Positions 47,291 through 63,049 of a stretch of 64,000 nt of DNA are shown here, in pieces. The position numbers were made by a program, and so were the translations under genes. How positions within the stretch are numbered: the first letter of the stretch is position 1; every line of letters begins with the position of its first letter. The DNA is from Lepus europaeus (taxonomy: Eukaryota; Chordata; Mammalia; Lagomorpha; Leporidae). The notes under the pieces are model-generated. The model saw only the letters and a program-made list of their open reading frames with translations, searched no databases and had not been told where the DNA came from. The DNA lies in NCBI RefSeq assembly GCF_033115175.1, contig NC_084842.1, forward strand, positions 33,687,549 through 33,751,548. Reading direction: 5' to 3'.

Positions 47291-47612
47291 CCAGCACCAC
47301 GGCTCACTAGGCTAATCCTCCGCCTGCGGTGCCGGCACCCCGGGTTCTAGTCCCGGTTGGGGCTCCAGTTCTGTCCCAGTTGCTCCTCTTCCAGTCCAGC
47401 TCTCTGCTGTGGCCCGGGAGTTCAGTGAGGATGGCCAAGGTGCTTGGGCCCTGCACCCGCATGGGAGACCAGGAGGAAGCACCTGGCTCCTAGCTTCGGA
47501 TCAGCGCAGCGCCGGCAGTAGAGGCCACTTGGGGGGTGAACCAACGGAAAAAGGAAGACCTTTCTCTCTGTCTCTCTCTCTCACTCTCTAACTCTGCCTA
47601 TCAAAAAAAAAA
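47291..47612 (+). mobile_element. CSINE, young lineage
   Basis: CCAGCACCACGGCTCACTAG head, young-type middle and CTCTGCCTATC plus poly-A tail. Duplication AAAAAAGCAATTATGGG at 47274-47290 and 47613-47629, perfect over 17. Confidence 0.96.
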
Positions 47613-47629
47613 AAAAAAGCAATTATGGG

Positions 47630-48032
47630 TATGGTCATCATTTCATCAATGTGAAAATGTACCAAAGGGTATAATAGAGCACACTAAATATTTTAATATA
47701 ATTTGAGATTGTATTGCAACTAAACTGTAAGAAACTACTATTTGTAGTTTGGAGAACTATTCAAGAATATTTATAATTATCAGAATATACTACTAAAGTA
47801 CTCTTATTTTCCTACTATGTATGTTTGTAAGGTCATATGTTATTTATACATTTTAGTTACAACTACATATTACAACAGATGGAATGGAGAAGCACAGTTG
47901 AGAGTGTATCTGTGTTCCTTCAAACCACACATTAACAAAATTAGGAAAATGTTAAGCAATATACACTTCACTTTTTTGTTGCTTTGGAAAATATCACTTT
48001 TTCTTGGAATTATTTATGTTAACATATATGGG
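47630..48032. other. Unassigned AT-rich stretch
   Basis: No gene recognised. May be the tail of the L1M interrupted at 47291, but no landmark confirms it. Confidence 0.35.
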
Positions 48033-48048
48033 CTTAATGTATTTTTAA

Positions 48049-48095
48049 AGATTTAATTTGTTATTTGAAAAGTAGAGTTACAGAGAGGCAGAGGC

Positions 48096-48126
<31 letters not shown>

Positions 48127-48394
48127 GGGAGGGGGGGTTCTTCATCCACTGGTTCCCTCCCTAGATGTCTGCAATGGCTGGAACTGGGTCGATCCGAAGC
48201 CAAGAGCCAGAAGCCTTCTCTGGGTCTCCCATGCAGGCACAGGGTCCCAAGGACCTGGGCCATCTTCTACTGTCCTCCCAGGCCATAGCAGAGAGCTGGA
48301 TCAGAAGCAGAGCAGCCAGGACTCGAACTGGTGCCCACATGGGATGCTGTCACCATAGGCTGCGGCTTCACCCATTACACTTCAGTGCCGGCCC
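48049..48394 (-). mobile_element. CSINE, common lineage
   Basis: Reverse copy: AGATTTAATTTGTTATTTGA tail side, GA tract with a G8 run (near 48128-48137), head ACTTCAGTGCCGGCCC. Duplication is imperfect: CTTAATGTATTTTTAA (48033) and CTTAATGTTCTTAATTT (48395). Confidence 0.93.
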
Positions 48395-48614
48395 CTTAAT
48401 GTTCTTAATTTAAAGTGACTTAACACAAAAAACTGTCTTGAAATTTCCCCTGTTTTCTCTCCTAATATGATAAATATTAATGGATGTATCCACCATTAAC
48501 AAAAGCTGTTTGGGATTCTCAATAATTTTTGAGAAAAAAAGTGTAATGGGTACCTGAGATTTCTGACTACAGGTCGAACAGCATAAGAAAATAGGTTTTA
48601 AAATCAAAGAGGCA

Positions 48615-48936
48615 GGGCTGGCGCTGTGGCGAAGCTGGTTAAAGCCTTAGCCTGAAGTGCCAGCATCCCATATGAGTACTGGTTCTAGTTCGGGCTGCTC
48701 CTCTTCTGATCCAGCTCTCTGCTATGGCTTGGGAAAGCAGTAGAAGATGACCCAAGACCTTGGGCCCCTTTACCCACATGGGAGACCCAGAAGAAGCTCC
48801 TAGCTCCTGGCGATCAGTGAAGCTCCAGTGGTTGCAGCCATCTGGGGCATGAACCAGTGGATGGAGGACCTCTCTCTATGTCTTTACCTCTCTCTGTAAC
48901 TCTGTCTTTCAAATAAATAAAATAAATCTTTTTAAA
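48615..48936 (+). mobile_element. CSINE, common lineage
   Basis: GGGCTGGCGCTGTGGCGAAG head, CTGTCTTTCAAATAAATAAA tail. Perfect 15-bp duplication AAAATCAAAGAGGCA (48600-48614 and 48937-48951). Confidence 0.97.
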
Positions 48937-48951
48937 AAAATCAAAGAGGCA

Positions 48952-51379
48952 TAAGTTTGCTTCTTAGCTGAAGGCACTATGCTAGATAATTATTAAGCAG
49001 TAATCTTGGCTATGTTACTGAATAGGAATTGTATATGTATAAGTGATCTAACACATTCCTAACGTTGAAGACCACCAGTAAGTGTTGGAAATTATTCATA
49101 ATTATCATTATACATCTCTTCAGTTTATCTCTTTACAACTATTGTAATTCTGACTACAAATATAAATACTTGGAGATAAATTATAATTTCCCATGTAGGT
49201 ATAAAGGATCCATTATCAATGATTCTAGTCTTCTTTCCTGAGAGGCTACAAGCTTACAGCTCATTATGCTGTTCAGTAAGTGGAGAAATACTAATACATG
49301 CTTACTCTATAGATAAAATTATGCTGAGGAACTGTACAGGGAAAGAAATGAAACAACAAATTTTAAGTCCTAAACAATTGAGGAAAGGTATATTTATTTT
49401 ATTTGGCTCAAAATGTTGTACAAGTTGACAGGGTTATCCTCCCACAATCCTCTTTGTGGTGTCAGGATATAGATATGGTATCAAGTTTAGAATCTTGGAT
49501 GAGACAACCAACCATTGGTGTGAGAAGAGAGATAACTCTTTAGTTCTGTCATCTGTTTATTCCTTTGAGGGCCTGAGAACTTACACTGTGATAAGTGAAA
49601 ATTATTTTGGCACAAGATAGAGAAAACTGAAGAAGGAGTATGTGAAAAGGATAGTTTGTTGTGGGTGACATTTGGGAAGGAAAAAAAATGCTTTCTGTGG
49701 GAGTGAGTGAGAACTCAAATATGGATAGTTATGGAAGATGACTGTTGATGCCTGGATATGTGCAAGCCTCTGATAATTTATACTCAAATGCTTCCTAATT
49801 GGGGAAGATCATTTACTGGGCTTGTTATATTAATATCATACTTCTTTTATTAATATTTGATGAAATTAATTTGTTGTTTATGTCATATAATTTTCAGTAT
49901 TAAATGCATGTATTAGAGATTCAGTGTAGATAAAAATATATCCACAATACCAAAGTCACAGCATTAAGTAGAAGTATGTAGTAGAAATTATTTTATTATC
50001 TTGTACATATTTATGCTATCAGACCAGCAAGTCAGTTTCTACAATAAACAGAAACATTAATCTGGACTTACCTTTTATTAAGTACTTGTGCATAGTAAAA
50101 TATGGTGAATGGAAAAAAGACATTCATGAAGAACAATGAAGGAAGTCTAATATTTTTTCTCCCATATAACTTTCCCTAGTAAATTAAAACATACGTGTTG
50201 GACAGAATTAAATAGCCCCTGGTGCATATATTGTAAAGATAGCTCAATAATAGATAATATAGAAATAAACCAAGGAAAATAAAGGGCATAGTCTGGAAAA
50301 TAATTTTAATTCACTGAGTTATTTTTCTCTTCAATCAAGGATTTTCCACAAAATAAAATGTGAATAGTAGCATATTTTGAAAATTCCTGGAATACAGTAA
50401 TGGAAAAAAGCTTTTGTTTTGACTTTGAAAGTTGCCAATATCTCTGTTAAGTTTTGGTAGAATTTAACCAACTTTTATAAATATATGGTGATGAAACTAC
50501 AAATCACTCTCAGACCTTGTTTGGGTATGTGCAAACAAGATAAGATTTCATTTTCAACCCCCAACCTACGCAAGAGATAGGGACTTGATGTTGATTATGC
50601 AGCTGTTTGTAATTAAAAAAATGAGCATCACTTCACCCTTAAGAGGAAAACAGAAGTATTTAGTAATTGTTATCAATCACATTTTTCAAGCATGAAGAGG
50701 TGTAGAAAACATTTATTTCTTGATAACAACTTCACATTCCTAAACTAAAATATCATTGCTCAGCTATGCAAATAACTATGTATTTATCTAATTTATGAAA
50801 AATAAATGTGAAAATGACCCAAATCTAGTATTTGGTTTAAATTTTCACTCCTATCACACTTTAGGTCATATGCCATGTTGCACACCATCCTTTGGAAGAT
50901 TCTCTCTTTAGGAGCTGGACTCAGGGCACTAGATACAGACTGTGGTTTCATCACTAGGATTGCCTCATACTGTCCTTGTATATTTTTTAAAAATCATTGC
51001 TGCAGATTGAGTCCCAGCTATCCATTAATGGGGAACTCTTTTGAGAATTTATTATTTACATTTTCTTCATGTAAGCTATCTGTGAATTGTGAATAGATAG
51101 TAGAAAATTATTATTTGATGGACTATATTTGTAATTATCTGGGTTTTGGGATCTTATCTCCTTGATGTATCCATTTTCTGAGTGGTGAGTATATGCTTGA
51201 CCCAAGCCATTAACTGCCATTTTATTGCCATTTTTAAAATGAATCATATACATAATAGTTAGGTTCTCAATGTTGAGCAATTATTGTGTGTATATGATGG
51301 CTAAATAAGTTGCTCTAGCTGTCTGCTTACAGAGATAACAATTTGAACAGCTATTCACATACAAAATTATTTTCACAAG
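48952..51379. other. 2.4-kb stretch without recognisable transposons
   Basis: Apart from a weak MIR-like patch near 49030-49110 (AGTAAGTGTTGGAAATTATT), I see no repeat, gene or RNA gene. It is the longest interval in the window free of CSINE and L1. Confidence 0.4.
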
Positions 51380-53282
51380 AGCCAAGGAAGCCAGGTGAGA
51401 GACTGTGGTGCCTAGTTTTAGAAAAAAGGCATTGAAGAATACAGGAAAAAAGAGTTGCTGTGTTAACCCTCTTTAGCACCAAGTAGCCAGCATGGAAGGA
51501 GAGTTCCCTTCTCCTTCTTAGAGGGAAAGAAATAAAGTCCAGACCTTAGATTTGAAACCAGTACCAAGCCTGCTATGGTGAGCCCAACAGGTCCCAACAA
51601 TCTCTTTATTCAGGTCGGTCAGTACCTGTATACTGAGTTTTTGGCTAAGGGACTACCCTTACCACCCAGACCATGGACAGATCACTCAGCTGCTGGAGAG
51701 TAGGGTAGGAAAGTGAACTTTGGAGTTTTCCTTGAAGCTCAGTGCCCACATCAGACAGACACCTATGCTATAGTAGGATGAACTCCTTTTGGCCAGTTTC
51801 ACTGCCAGCTTCACACTAGCCAGATGTGTACCCTCAGATACTTTGATGTACAAGGTTCTGTAACTTTGTGATTCAGAGGTAACGATGTTTAGGATCAGCC
51901 TGGGTGGCCAAGAAATTGTTTCCATCATTTTCCCCCAACCTCTAGCAGATAGTTGAGCAGGACACCAGCTGCTGAGGAGTAGATGGGAAAATAAGCTTAA
52001 GATTTTGTTTTGAAACCTTGATCTGGGTCTGCCACAGTGCGGCGGCACCAGACAAAACTGAAAAGACTATTCCCCAGACCAGTGCTCAGTTGGAGACTTG
52101 AACCCTGGTGAGATGGACTCATTTTAGCTGGTATCACTGCCAGCCTCATGCAGACCAAGCACATACTTCAGAAACTGGGAGGGACCCATTGTTGTGAGAT
52201 ACACTTATGACCCAGCTTAGTATCAGTCTGGATATTTAGAGCCTTCTATCTCAGTTCAGTGCTCACAGACACAGCCTCCAGATCTGGCACAACATCAGAC
52301 ACCTGCGCCTTGGTGAGACAGATGAGTGTCGCAACCAGCATCACCTCCAGCCTCTTTGGGCATGGTGCACATCTGCAAAATAGCACATGTTCTAGAGCTA
52401 CAAGACTCAACAACAACCCATCTTAGTGTCAGACTGAAAGGCCTAGTGACTGCCTTTGCCACTCTTTTTTCCCAACCATGGGAAGACAGCAAAGAACCAG
52501 GTTCCAGACAATGTAGAGTAGGGCAATAAGGAGCATAGACTCTATCTTAGAACTGGTAAAGCCATTGCTAGGCAGAAAATAAGGGGCCCTGTCTCCAGGT
52601 CATGCATAGTTACGGAGACTCTGAAACTGCCTTGGTCTCACAGGCAGACTTTGAGGCCCAACCAGCATCACCTGGTTGGTGATAGCAGCCTTGGGTTGAA
52701 AACTCACTAGAGCAGCAGGCCACCTATAGCAGAGTGGGCCTTGGCCATATCCTTTGTTTTGCTGTTCTTAGGAGATATTGACTCCAGGTATAAATTAGCA
52801 TTGTGGCATAGATGGCCTTAGGACTATTCACTTGATTCCTACCCCAACCTCAGGCAGCATAACACGGAGAAAGCAGTTTACTTTTTGGGGAAGAAAAAGC
52901 AGCAAGGTGCCAAAATATTATGTAGAGATTTGAAGCTGATTGTACATGGACTTGTGTGCTCCTGCCAGACTTTGAGCCTTTTCTAACCTGACCCCTGCCA
53001 GACATCTGCCAATGTGATTATGCAAATAAACACCCTGCAATCTCCAGGATTCTAGGCCAGCATTCCAATAACATCAGCTACAATGGACTGAGCACTGGCA
53101 TCCCCATGACCCTGGATCCTGCTCCATGGGCTGTAATTGAGATCCACCCACTTCTGATTTGTCTCAAAGGTATACTTCATGCATTCCCTGCTGCTACCAT
53201 CAATTTCTGTGAAAGAAGATACAGGGACAATATACTACAGCATCCAACTAAAAATACAACCAAAATAGCCTACTGAAGATAT
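51380..53282 (+). mobile_element. Probable ancient L1M 5'UTR region
   Basis: A GC-richer, non-coding tract with repeated short themes (CTTGAAGCTCAGTGCCCACA, CAGCTGCTGGAGAGTAGG versus CAGCTGCTGAGGAGTAGATG, CACTGCCAGCTTCACAC versus CACTGCCAGCCTCATGC). This arrangement resembles the long 5'UTRs of L1M elements. The 53090-53280 end is compatible with the approach to an ORF1 start. I cannot prove the family by eye. Confidence 0.45.
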
Positions 53283-53760
53283 TGTTGCAGGAAGAGACCA
53301 GTGAGGGTGGTGTCATGGGTAGTGAAAGAATTCACCAGAGCAGATAGTGAGCAGAGCTAGATGTATTGGACACACTGCCAGGAAGTAGTGGGCAAGCAGG
53401 ACTGGTAGGGACTGCAACAAGGACTATAATCTGAAGGGTATACTTCTACTTAGGGTGACTGTTGCCATAAACGTCCAAGGAATAAATGGGCAGAACAGCC
53501 ACAGCTTGTCTATTACTTTATGGTAATATTACCTTATGGACTACAGTCCAAGAAGCATCCTTCTAATTGCAGTGTTTTCTCAAGGTGAGTTTTCTCTGTT
53601 CTAACAGGTTTTCCATAGGTGGGTGATTTGCATCTCTGGGCAGAGCTGGGGAACTTATATCCACTTTAGGGTACTTACTCTACTAAATGCCCGGGGGCCA
53701 TCCTCCACAGATTTATCTTTAGGAGAAAGTTCTTTACCTGAAAAACTACTCATTTAAAGC
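53283..53760 (-). mobile_element. LTR-like fragment, class-I ERV type
   Basis: Read in reverse, the left end has CCAATACA (degenerate poly-A signal), then CTGGTGAATTCTTTCACTAC and CTCTTCCTGCAACA, an order typical of R-U5 ends of ERV1 LTRs. No coding sequence. The family is not identified. Confidence 0.4.
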
Positions 53761-53827
53761 TATAGAAACAACTAATCTGCTAGATACATATATATAAGGA
53801 CATAGGGAATGTGAAAAAGTCAGGCAC

Positions 53828-54385
53828 TGTTGTTGCAGGAGTCAGATTTGTGTCTCATTCCCAGGAAATGTTGCTCTTTTTTTTGCCAAAATTTTGAAAT
53901 GTTACAACTCTTTTAGATTAGAATTATTTTTCTCTGTGAGGTTCTTTGTCTCAAGTCCATGAAGAATTAGGAGCACAGACAAGGATGAATGAGTAAAGTG
54001 AAGGAAGGATGTTAAACAAAAAGAAAAAGTGAAAATGAAGGAGAAAGCCTCCAGCATCACGTAGAGGAGTCCTTGAAGTGGGAACCATTGAGGGCTGATT
54101 GTACAGGGGATTTTTACAGGCTGTAAAAGAGGAAATTCTCTTGATTGGTCAGAAAGGATGCAAATGAAGCATTCAACATGAGCTAATCAGGGAGTTGGCA
54201 GAGCCTGGTCGTTTCAGGAGAAATGCAAATGAGGCACTGGGAAATCTCCAATCATGGAAGCTCTTCACAGAAGCTAGTTGTTTTACTACTCTCAGGTCCT
54301 CTAAGACTCATCTCCAGATGCTGGGGAAGGACCTCATGATCTCCATCTACTTAGATGGGAATCTATCTATCAACATGATGCCACA
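53828..54385 (-). mobile_element. LTR-like fragment with U3, R and U5 order
   Basis: In reverse orientation there are two ATTTGCAT octamers (near 54160 and 54224), a CCAATCAAGAG CCAAT-box context, a TACAGCCTGTAAAAATCCCC segment, then TCATCCTTGTCTGTGCTCCT and TTCTTCATGGACTTGAGACA, which resembles class-I ERV U5. It ends near CTGACTCCTGCAACA. Non-coding, old. Confidence 0.5.
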
Positions 54386-54397
54386 GGAATGCTATAT

Positions 54398-54665
54398 TTT
54401 TAAAGATTTATTTGAGACCCAGAGTTGCAGACAGGGAGAGACAGAGAGAGAGAGAGAGAAAGAGAGGTCTTCCATCCACTGGTTCACTCCCCAAATTGCC
54501 ACAACAGCTGGAGCTGCACTGATGTGAAGCCAAGAGTAAGGAGCTTCTTCCAGGTCTCCCTGTGGATAGAGGGCTCAAGTACTTGGGTTATTTTCCATTG
54601 CTTTCCCAGGCTATCAGGGAGCTGTATTTAATGTGGAGCAGGCAGGTCTTAAATCAGCATGGCAG
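54398..54665 (-). mobile_element. CSINE, common lineage, head-truncated or diverged
   Basis: TTTTTAAAGATTTATTTGAG, GA tract, TTCCATCCACTGGTTCACTC, CAGGTCTTAAATCAGCATGG. The head (right) side stops early, replaced by unrelated sequence at about 54665. Confidence 0.88.
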
Positions 54666-54869
54666 ATTTCCTCTATCATTAGTAGAAAGAGGGAATAATC
54701 ATGCTGGCTGGCATGATCATATACTGAGTCCTCTTCTGGGCCAAGTGAACCAGCTGTCGAGAGTGAGCTTACTGTGCTTGTAGAACCCACCAATTCAGGC
54801 AAACTGCACAAAGGATTTATGCACTTTGTGGTGTAAACCTTGAGCCTTCTATTAGGACTCTCCACAGCA

Positions 54870-55440
54870 CTTGGGAGTTCTGAGCTTCTGGGAATGCAAA
54901 TTAGTACAGCCTTTATGGAAAACAGCATATAGGTTTCTCAACAAACTAAAATATATCTACCGTATGATCTGGCTATCCCACTTATAAGTATTTATCCAAA
55001 TGAAATGAAATCAGCATATGAAAGTGATACTTTCACTCCCATATTCATTGCAGCACTATTTCAACACAATAGCCAGGATATAGAATTGACGCAGATGCCC
55101 ATTGAGGATGAATAAAGTGTGGATAAAGAAAATGTGGCATATATATAGACATCATGAAATACTTTTCAACCATAAAAATAATGAAATTCAGATATTTGCA
55201 GCAAAATGGATGGAACTGGAGAGCATTATGTTAAGTGAAATAAGCCAGACACAGAAAGAAAAATACCATACATTGCCCCTCATTTGTAGAAGGTCAAAGA
55301 AATATCTGAATTTAGAACATTGATTACTAGAGGTTGGGAAGGGGAGGAGTGTGTAAAAGAAAGATCAGATAATAGTTACCAAAACAAAGACAGAACTAAC
55401 AAGTTCTAATGATCCATGGTTTGTGGATTGGTGAGGGGCC
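54870..55440 (+). mobile_element. Old L1 fragment (ORF2 end and 3'UTR)
   Basis: GGAATGCAAATTAGTACAGCC, TATGATCTGGCTATCCCACT, TTCATTGCAGCACTATTTC, AAAATGGATGGAACTGGAGA and AAGTGAAATAAGCCAGACAC are classic ORF2-end landmarks in plus orientation. Stops break the reading frame; the 73-codon frame at 55102-55323 is a remnant. Confidence 0.85.
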
Positions 55441-55446
55441 AATAGT

Positions 55447-55678
55447 TCACAGGTAAGAAATCTCCCATCCACTGGTTCACACCTGGGACAGGGTGAGAGC
55501 AAAGGGCTGGGAACATAATCAAGTTCTCCCACATGGGTAAGAGGAACTCACTTTTTTGATCCATCATCACTTCTCAGAGTAGCAGGAAGCTGGAGTCAGG
55601 AACCGGAGCCAGAATTAAACCCATTTGCCCATTTGCCAATATGAGAGGCATCTTAACCACTAGGATAAATGCCCAATC
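55447..55678 (-). mobile_element. CSINE, old diverged reverse copy
   Basis: AATCTCCCATCCACTGGTTC, TAGCAGGAAGCTGGAGTCAG, GAGCCAGAATTAAACCC and TTAACCACTAGGATAAATGCCC. Heavily diverged and internally deleted; the tail side is missing. Confidence 0.75.
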
Positions 55679-55855
55679 CAGTTTTAAACATTTTTCAAAT
55701 ATTTGTTGACTATTTGTTCTTACATAGAAAGGAATTCAACTTAAAAATAAATATCCAATGGTAAAATGGCAAAAGCCTAAACAGACACTTCCCAAAGTAA
55801 GAAATATGAGAGGTCTTTACAAAGTTCATGGAAATGTATATTATGAAAATAAAAA

Positions 55856-56074
55856 TCTTTACCTAATATATACTAAACTGATCTTCTGTATATAAAGAGA
55901 ATTGAAAATGAATCTTTACATGAATGGAAGGGGAGAGGGAGCGGGAAAGGGGAGGGTTGTGGGCGGGAGGGAAGTTATGGGAGGGGGGAAGCCATTGTAA
56001 CCCACAAGCTATACTTTGGAAATTTATATTCATTAAATAAAAGTTTAAAAAAAAATCAAACGATAAAAAAAAAA
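55856..56074 (+). mobile_element. 5'-truncated L1 3' end
   Basis: TAATATATACTAAACTGATC, TTCTGTATATAAAGAGAATTG, G-rich tract (GGGCGGGAGGGAAGTTATGGG), TTGGAAATTTATATTCATTA and AATAAAAGTTTAAAAA. An 11-bp duplication GAAAATAAAAA (55845-55855 and 56075-56085) flanks it. The host sequence (AAAGTTCATGGAAATGTATA left, CTGTACACAAATTTCAGG right) appears to be one older repeat split by this insertion. Confidence 0.92.
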
Positions 56075-56085
56075 GAAAATAAAAA

Positions 56086-56679
56086 CTGTACACAAATTTC
56101 AGGTTTTTGACCACTTGTGACATCATGTTTGAGCAGGATCTGCTTTGAGGCACTATGAAGGCAAAAACACAAGTTTGAAAATTAAGAAATCTTAATTTCT
56201 GAAAATAAAGTAATATAAACATCAAAATATAGTGAAGCTTTGGTGGAAGAATCATGAATTCACTGATGCTTTATGTAAAGTTTGTGGGGATTTTGTTTCT
56301 TAACCTTAAATATCCTTAAAAGCACCTGCTTTTCTCCAGTTAAAAATGTAAACAAGATTTCATTGACATGGCTAAATTCTCAAGAACATCAGTTCTTTGG
56401 GGATGGACTAAGTCACTGGTATCATTGCTTATACCAGTCTTTGTAACCTGAAAGGGCTTATGTTGAGAAATAGTTTGTGATTTTCATTTTTTATCTTTTA
56501 ATTCCATTTCATAAGAGTTTATTGAAATCTGCTTGTATGAAATCAACTTCAGGATTAAAGACCATATGTAAGACCTTAAACTATAAAACTACTAGAATTG
56601 TATAGGCCATGATTTTTCAAATAAGGATCAAAATAATACACCATAAAAACAAAAATAGACAAATCAAATGAAGAAGATT
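56086..56679. other. Unassigned stretch
   Basis: No gene recognised between the two L1 copies. Confidence 0.4.
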
Positions 56680-57899
56680 TTTTTATTCCCAAAAGAAATT
56701 TTTTATATAATAAGTACAAATTTCATAAGTACAACGTTAGGAATATAGTGATTCCTCCCACCATACCCACCCTCCCACCCAAGTCCCACCCCACCTCCTG
56801 CTCCCCCTCCCATTCCCAATCCCATTCTCCTTGAAGATTCATTTTCAGTTAGCATTATACACAGAAGACCAACTCTATAATAAGTAAAGATTTCAACAGT
56901 TTGCACACACATGCACAAAAAAAGCCTGAGAACAAGTTTTACAGTCAATTCTCATAACTTGTTGAGAACAGAGTCCTACATGGGAAGTAAGTGCACAGTA
57001 ACTCCTGTTGTTAATTTAACAATTAACACTCTTATGTATGATGTAAATGATCACCTTAGGCTCTTGACATGAGCTGCTAAGGGTATGGAAGCCTTTTGAA
57101 TCCACAAATTCTATCAGTATTTAGACAAGGCCATAAGCAAAATGGAAGTTTTCTCCTCCCTTCAGAGAAAAGTACATCCTTCTTTGATGGCCTTTGATGG
57201 CCACTTGTTTCCATTGGGGACTTTCTCACAGATATCCTTCATGTAATTGTTGTTGTTGTTTGTTTGTTTGTTTGTTTTTTGCCACAGTGTCTTGGCTTTC
57301 CATGCCCAAAATGCTCTCATGGGCTTTTCAGCCAGATCTGAATGCCTTACGGGCTGGGCTGATTCTGAGGTCAGAGTGCTGTTTAAAGCGATTGTCATTC
57401 TATGAGTTGGCTGTGTGGACTGCTTCCCATGTTGGAGCATTCTCTCCTTTTTAATTCTATTATTATTACCAGACATTTGATATTATTTATATGATTCTTT
57501 TAACACTTAATCCTGTCTATATGATCACTTTAACACTTAAAATGGTCACTTTAACACTTAAGATGGCATTTTTACCACCTGGCTTAATGGAATTTGGGGT
57601 CCCATGGCAAGTTTTTAAACTGTACCCTTAGAAGTAAGTCCATAGGAATGTATGCAGAACTATACAGCTTTACAGTTAAAAACTTCCTCCTTTGTCTCAT
57701 ATTCCCACTGTTATTTTTTACTGAGATCTATTTTCAACTGACTTTATACACATGATTAACTCTATGTTAACTAAAGTGTCCAAGACATAGTATGAAGAAG
57801 AGAAAAAAAACGAAACTGTTCCTAGACAGTCAAGACAGGACTGTTCAAATCATTGCTTCTCAAAGTGTCAATTTCATTTCTACAGATTTCCTTTTAGGT

Positions 57900-62110
<4,211 letters not shown>

Positions 62111-62169
62111 TATTTCCATAAATATTCCTTTGGATTTTCTTTGTACTTTTACTGGGAGATTTCCTTCCT

Positions 62170-62960
62170 TTTTCTTCTTTAGTACTGATGACCATGTTTC
62201 TGTGTTTCTTTGTTCAGCAATTCCTTAAGCAACTTCTGCAGGGCCGCATAGGTGGTGACAAATTCTTTCAATTTCTGTTTATCATATAAAATCTTTATTT
62301 TAACCTTTGTTTATAAATGATAGCTTTGCAGGGTATAGTGTTCTGGGTTGACTTCTTTTCTCTGAAGATTTGGAAAATATATCTCCATTTTCTCCTAACC
62401 TGTAGGGTTTTAGATCAGAAGTCTGCTGTGAGTCTAATTGGAGATCCTATGAAAGTAATCTGGTATGTCTCTCATACACATTTTAGAATTGTTTCTTTAT
62501 GTTTACTGTGGAGAGTTTGATGTGTCATTGTGAAGATCTTTTCTGGTCATATCTAATAGGAGTTCTATGTGCTTCCTGTACTTGGATGTCCCTTTCTCTC
62601 TCCAAATTAGGGAAATTTTCTGTTATTATTTCACTAAAAAGATTTTCTAATCCTTTCTCTCTTTCCATATCTTAAAAACTCCTAGAATCTGTATGTTGGA
62701 TCATTTGATAGTATCCTGTAGATTACCAACGTTATTTTCTAATTTCTTCTTCTTGTGGCTGGCCTGACTGTATAATTTCCTGTGCTTTGTTTTCTAAGTT
62801 TGATATTCTTTCTTCTGTTCACTGGTTCTGTTGTTAAGGCTTTCCACTCCATTTTTAATTTGTTCCATTGAATTCTTCATTTCCAGTGTTTCAATTTGAT
62901 TTCTCTTTAAGATCTCAATTTCATAGGTGAAATTTTCTTTCATGTCATAAATGGATTTCA
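62170..62960 (-). pseudogene. Decayed L1 ORF1
   Basis: The minus strand decodes in pieces to the ORF1 C-terminal region: IRLTADF, then a diverged segment, LYPAKLSFINK at about 62300-62340, and KLKEFVTTYAALQKLLKELL at about 62215-62275. The upstream part (62780-62960) has the heptad-rich character of the coiled-coil. ORF1p is the RNA-binding chaperone of L1. Stops interrupt the frame. Confidence 0.75.
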
Positions 62961-63049
62961 TTAATCTGTGCATTTACTTCTAATTATTTCTAAGTAATCC
63001 TATGATCAGTTTTTTGAATTCCATTTCTGACATTTATTCAATCTCATCA

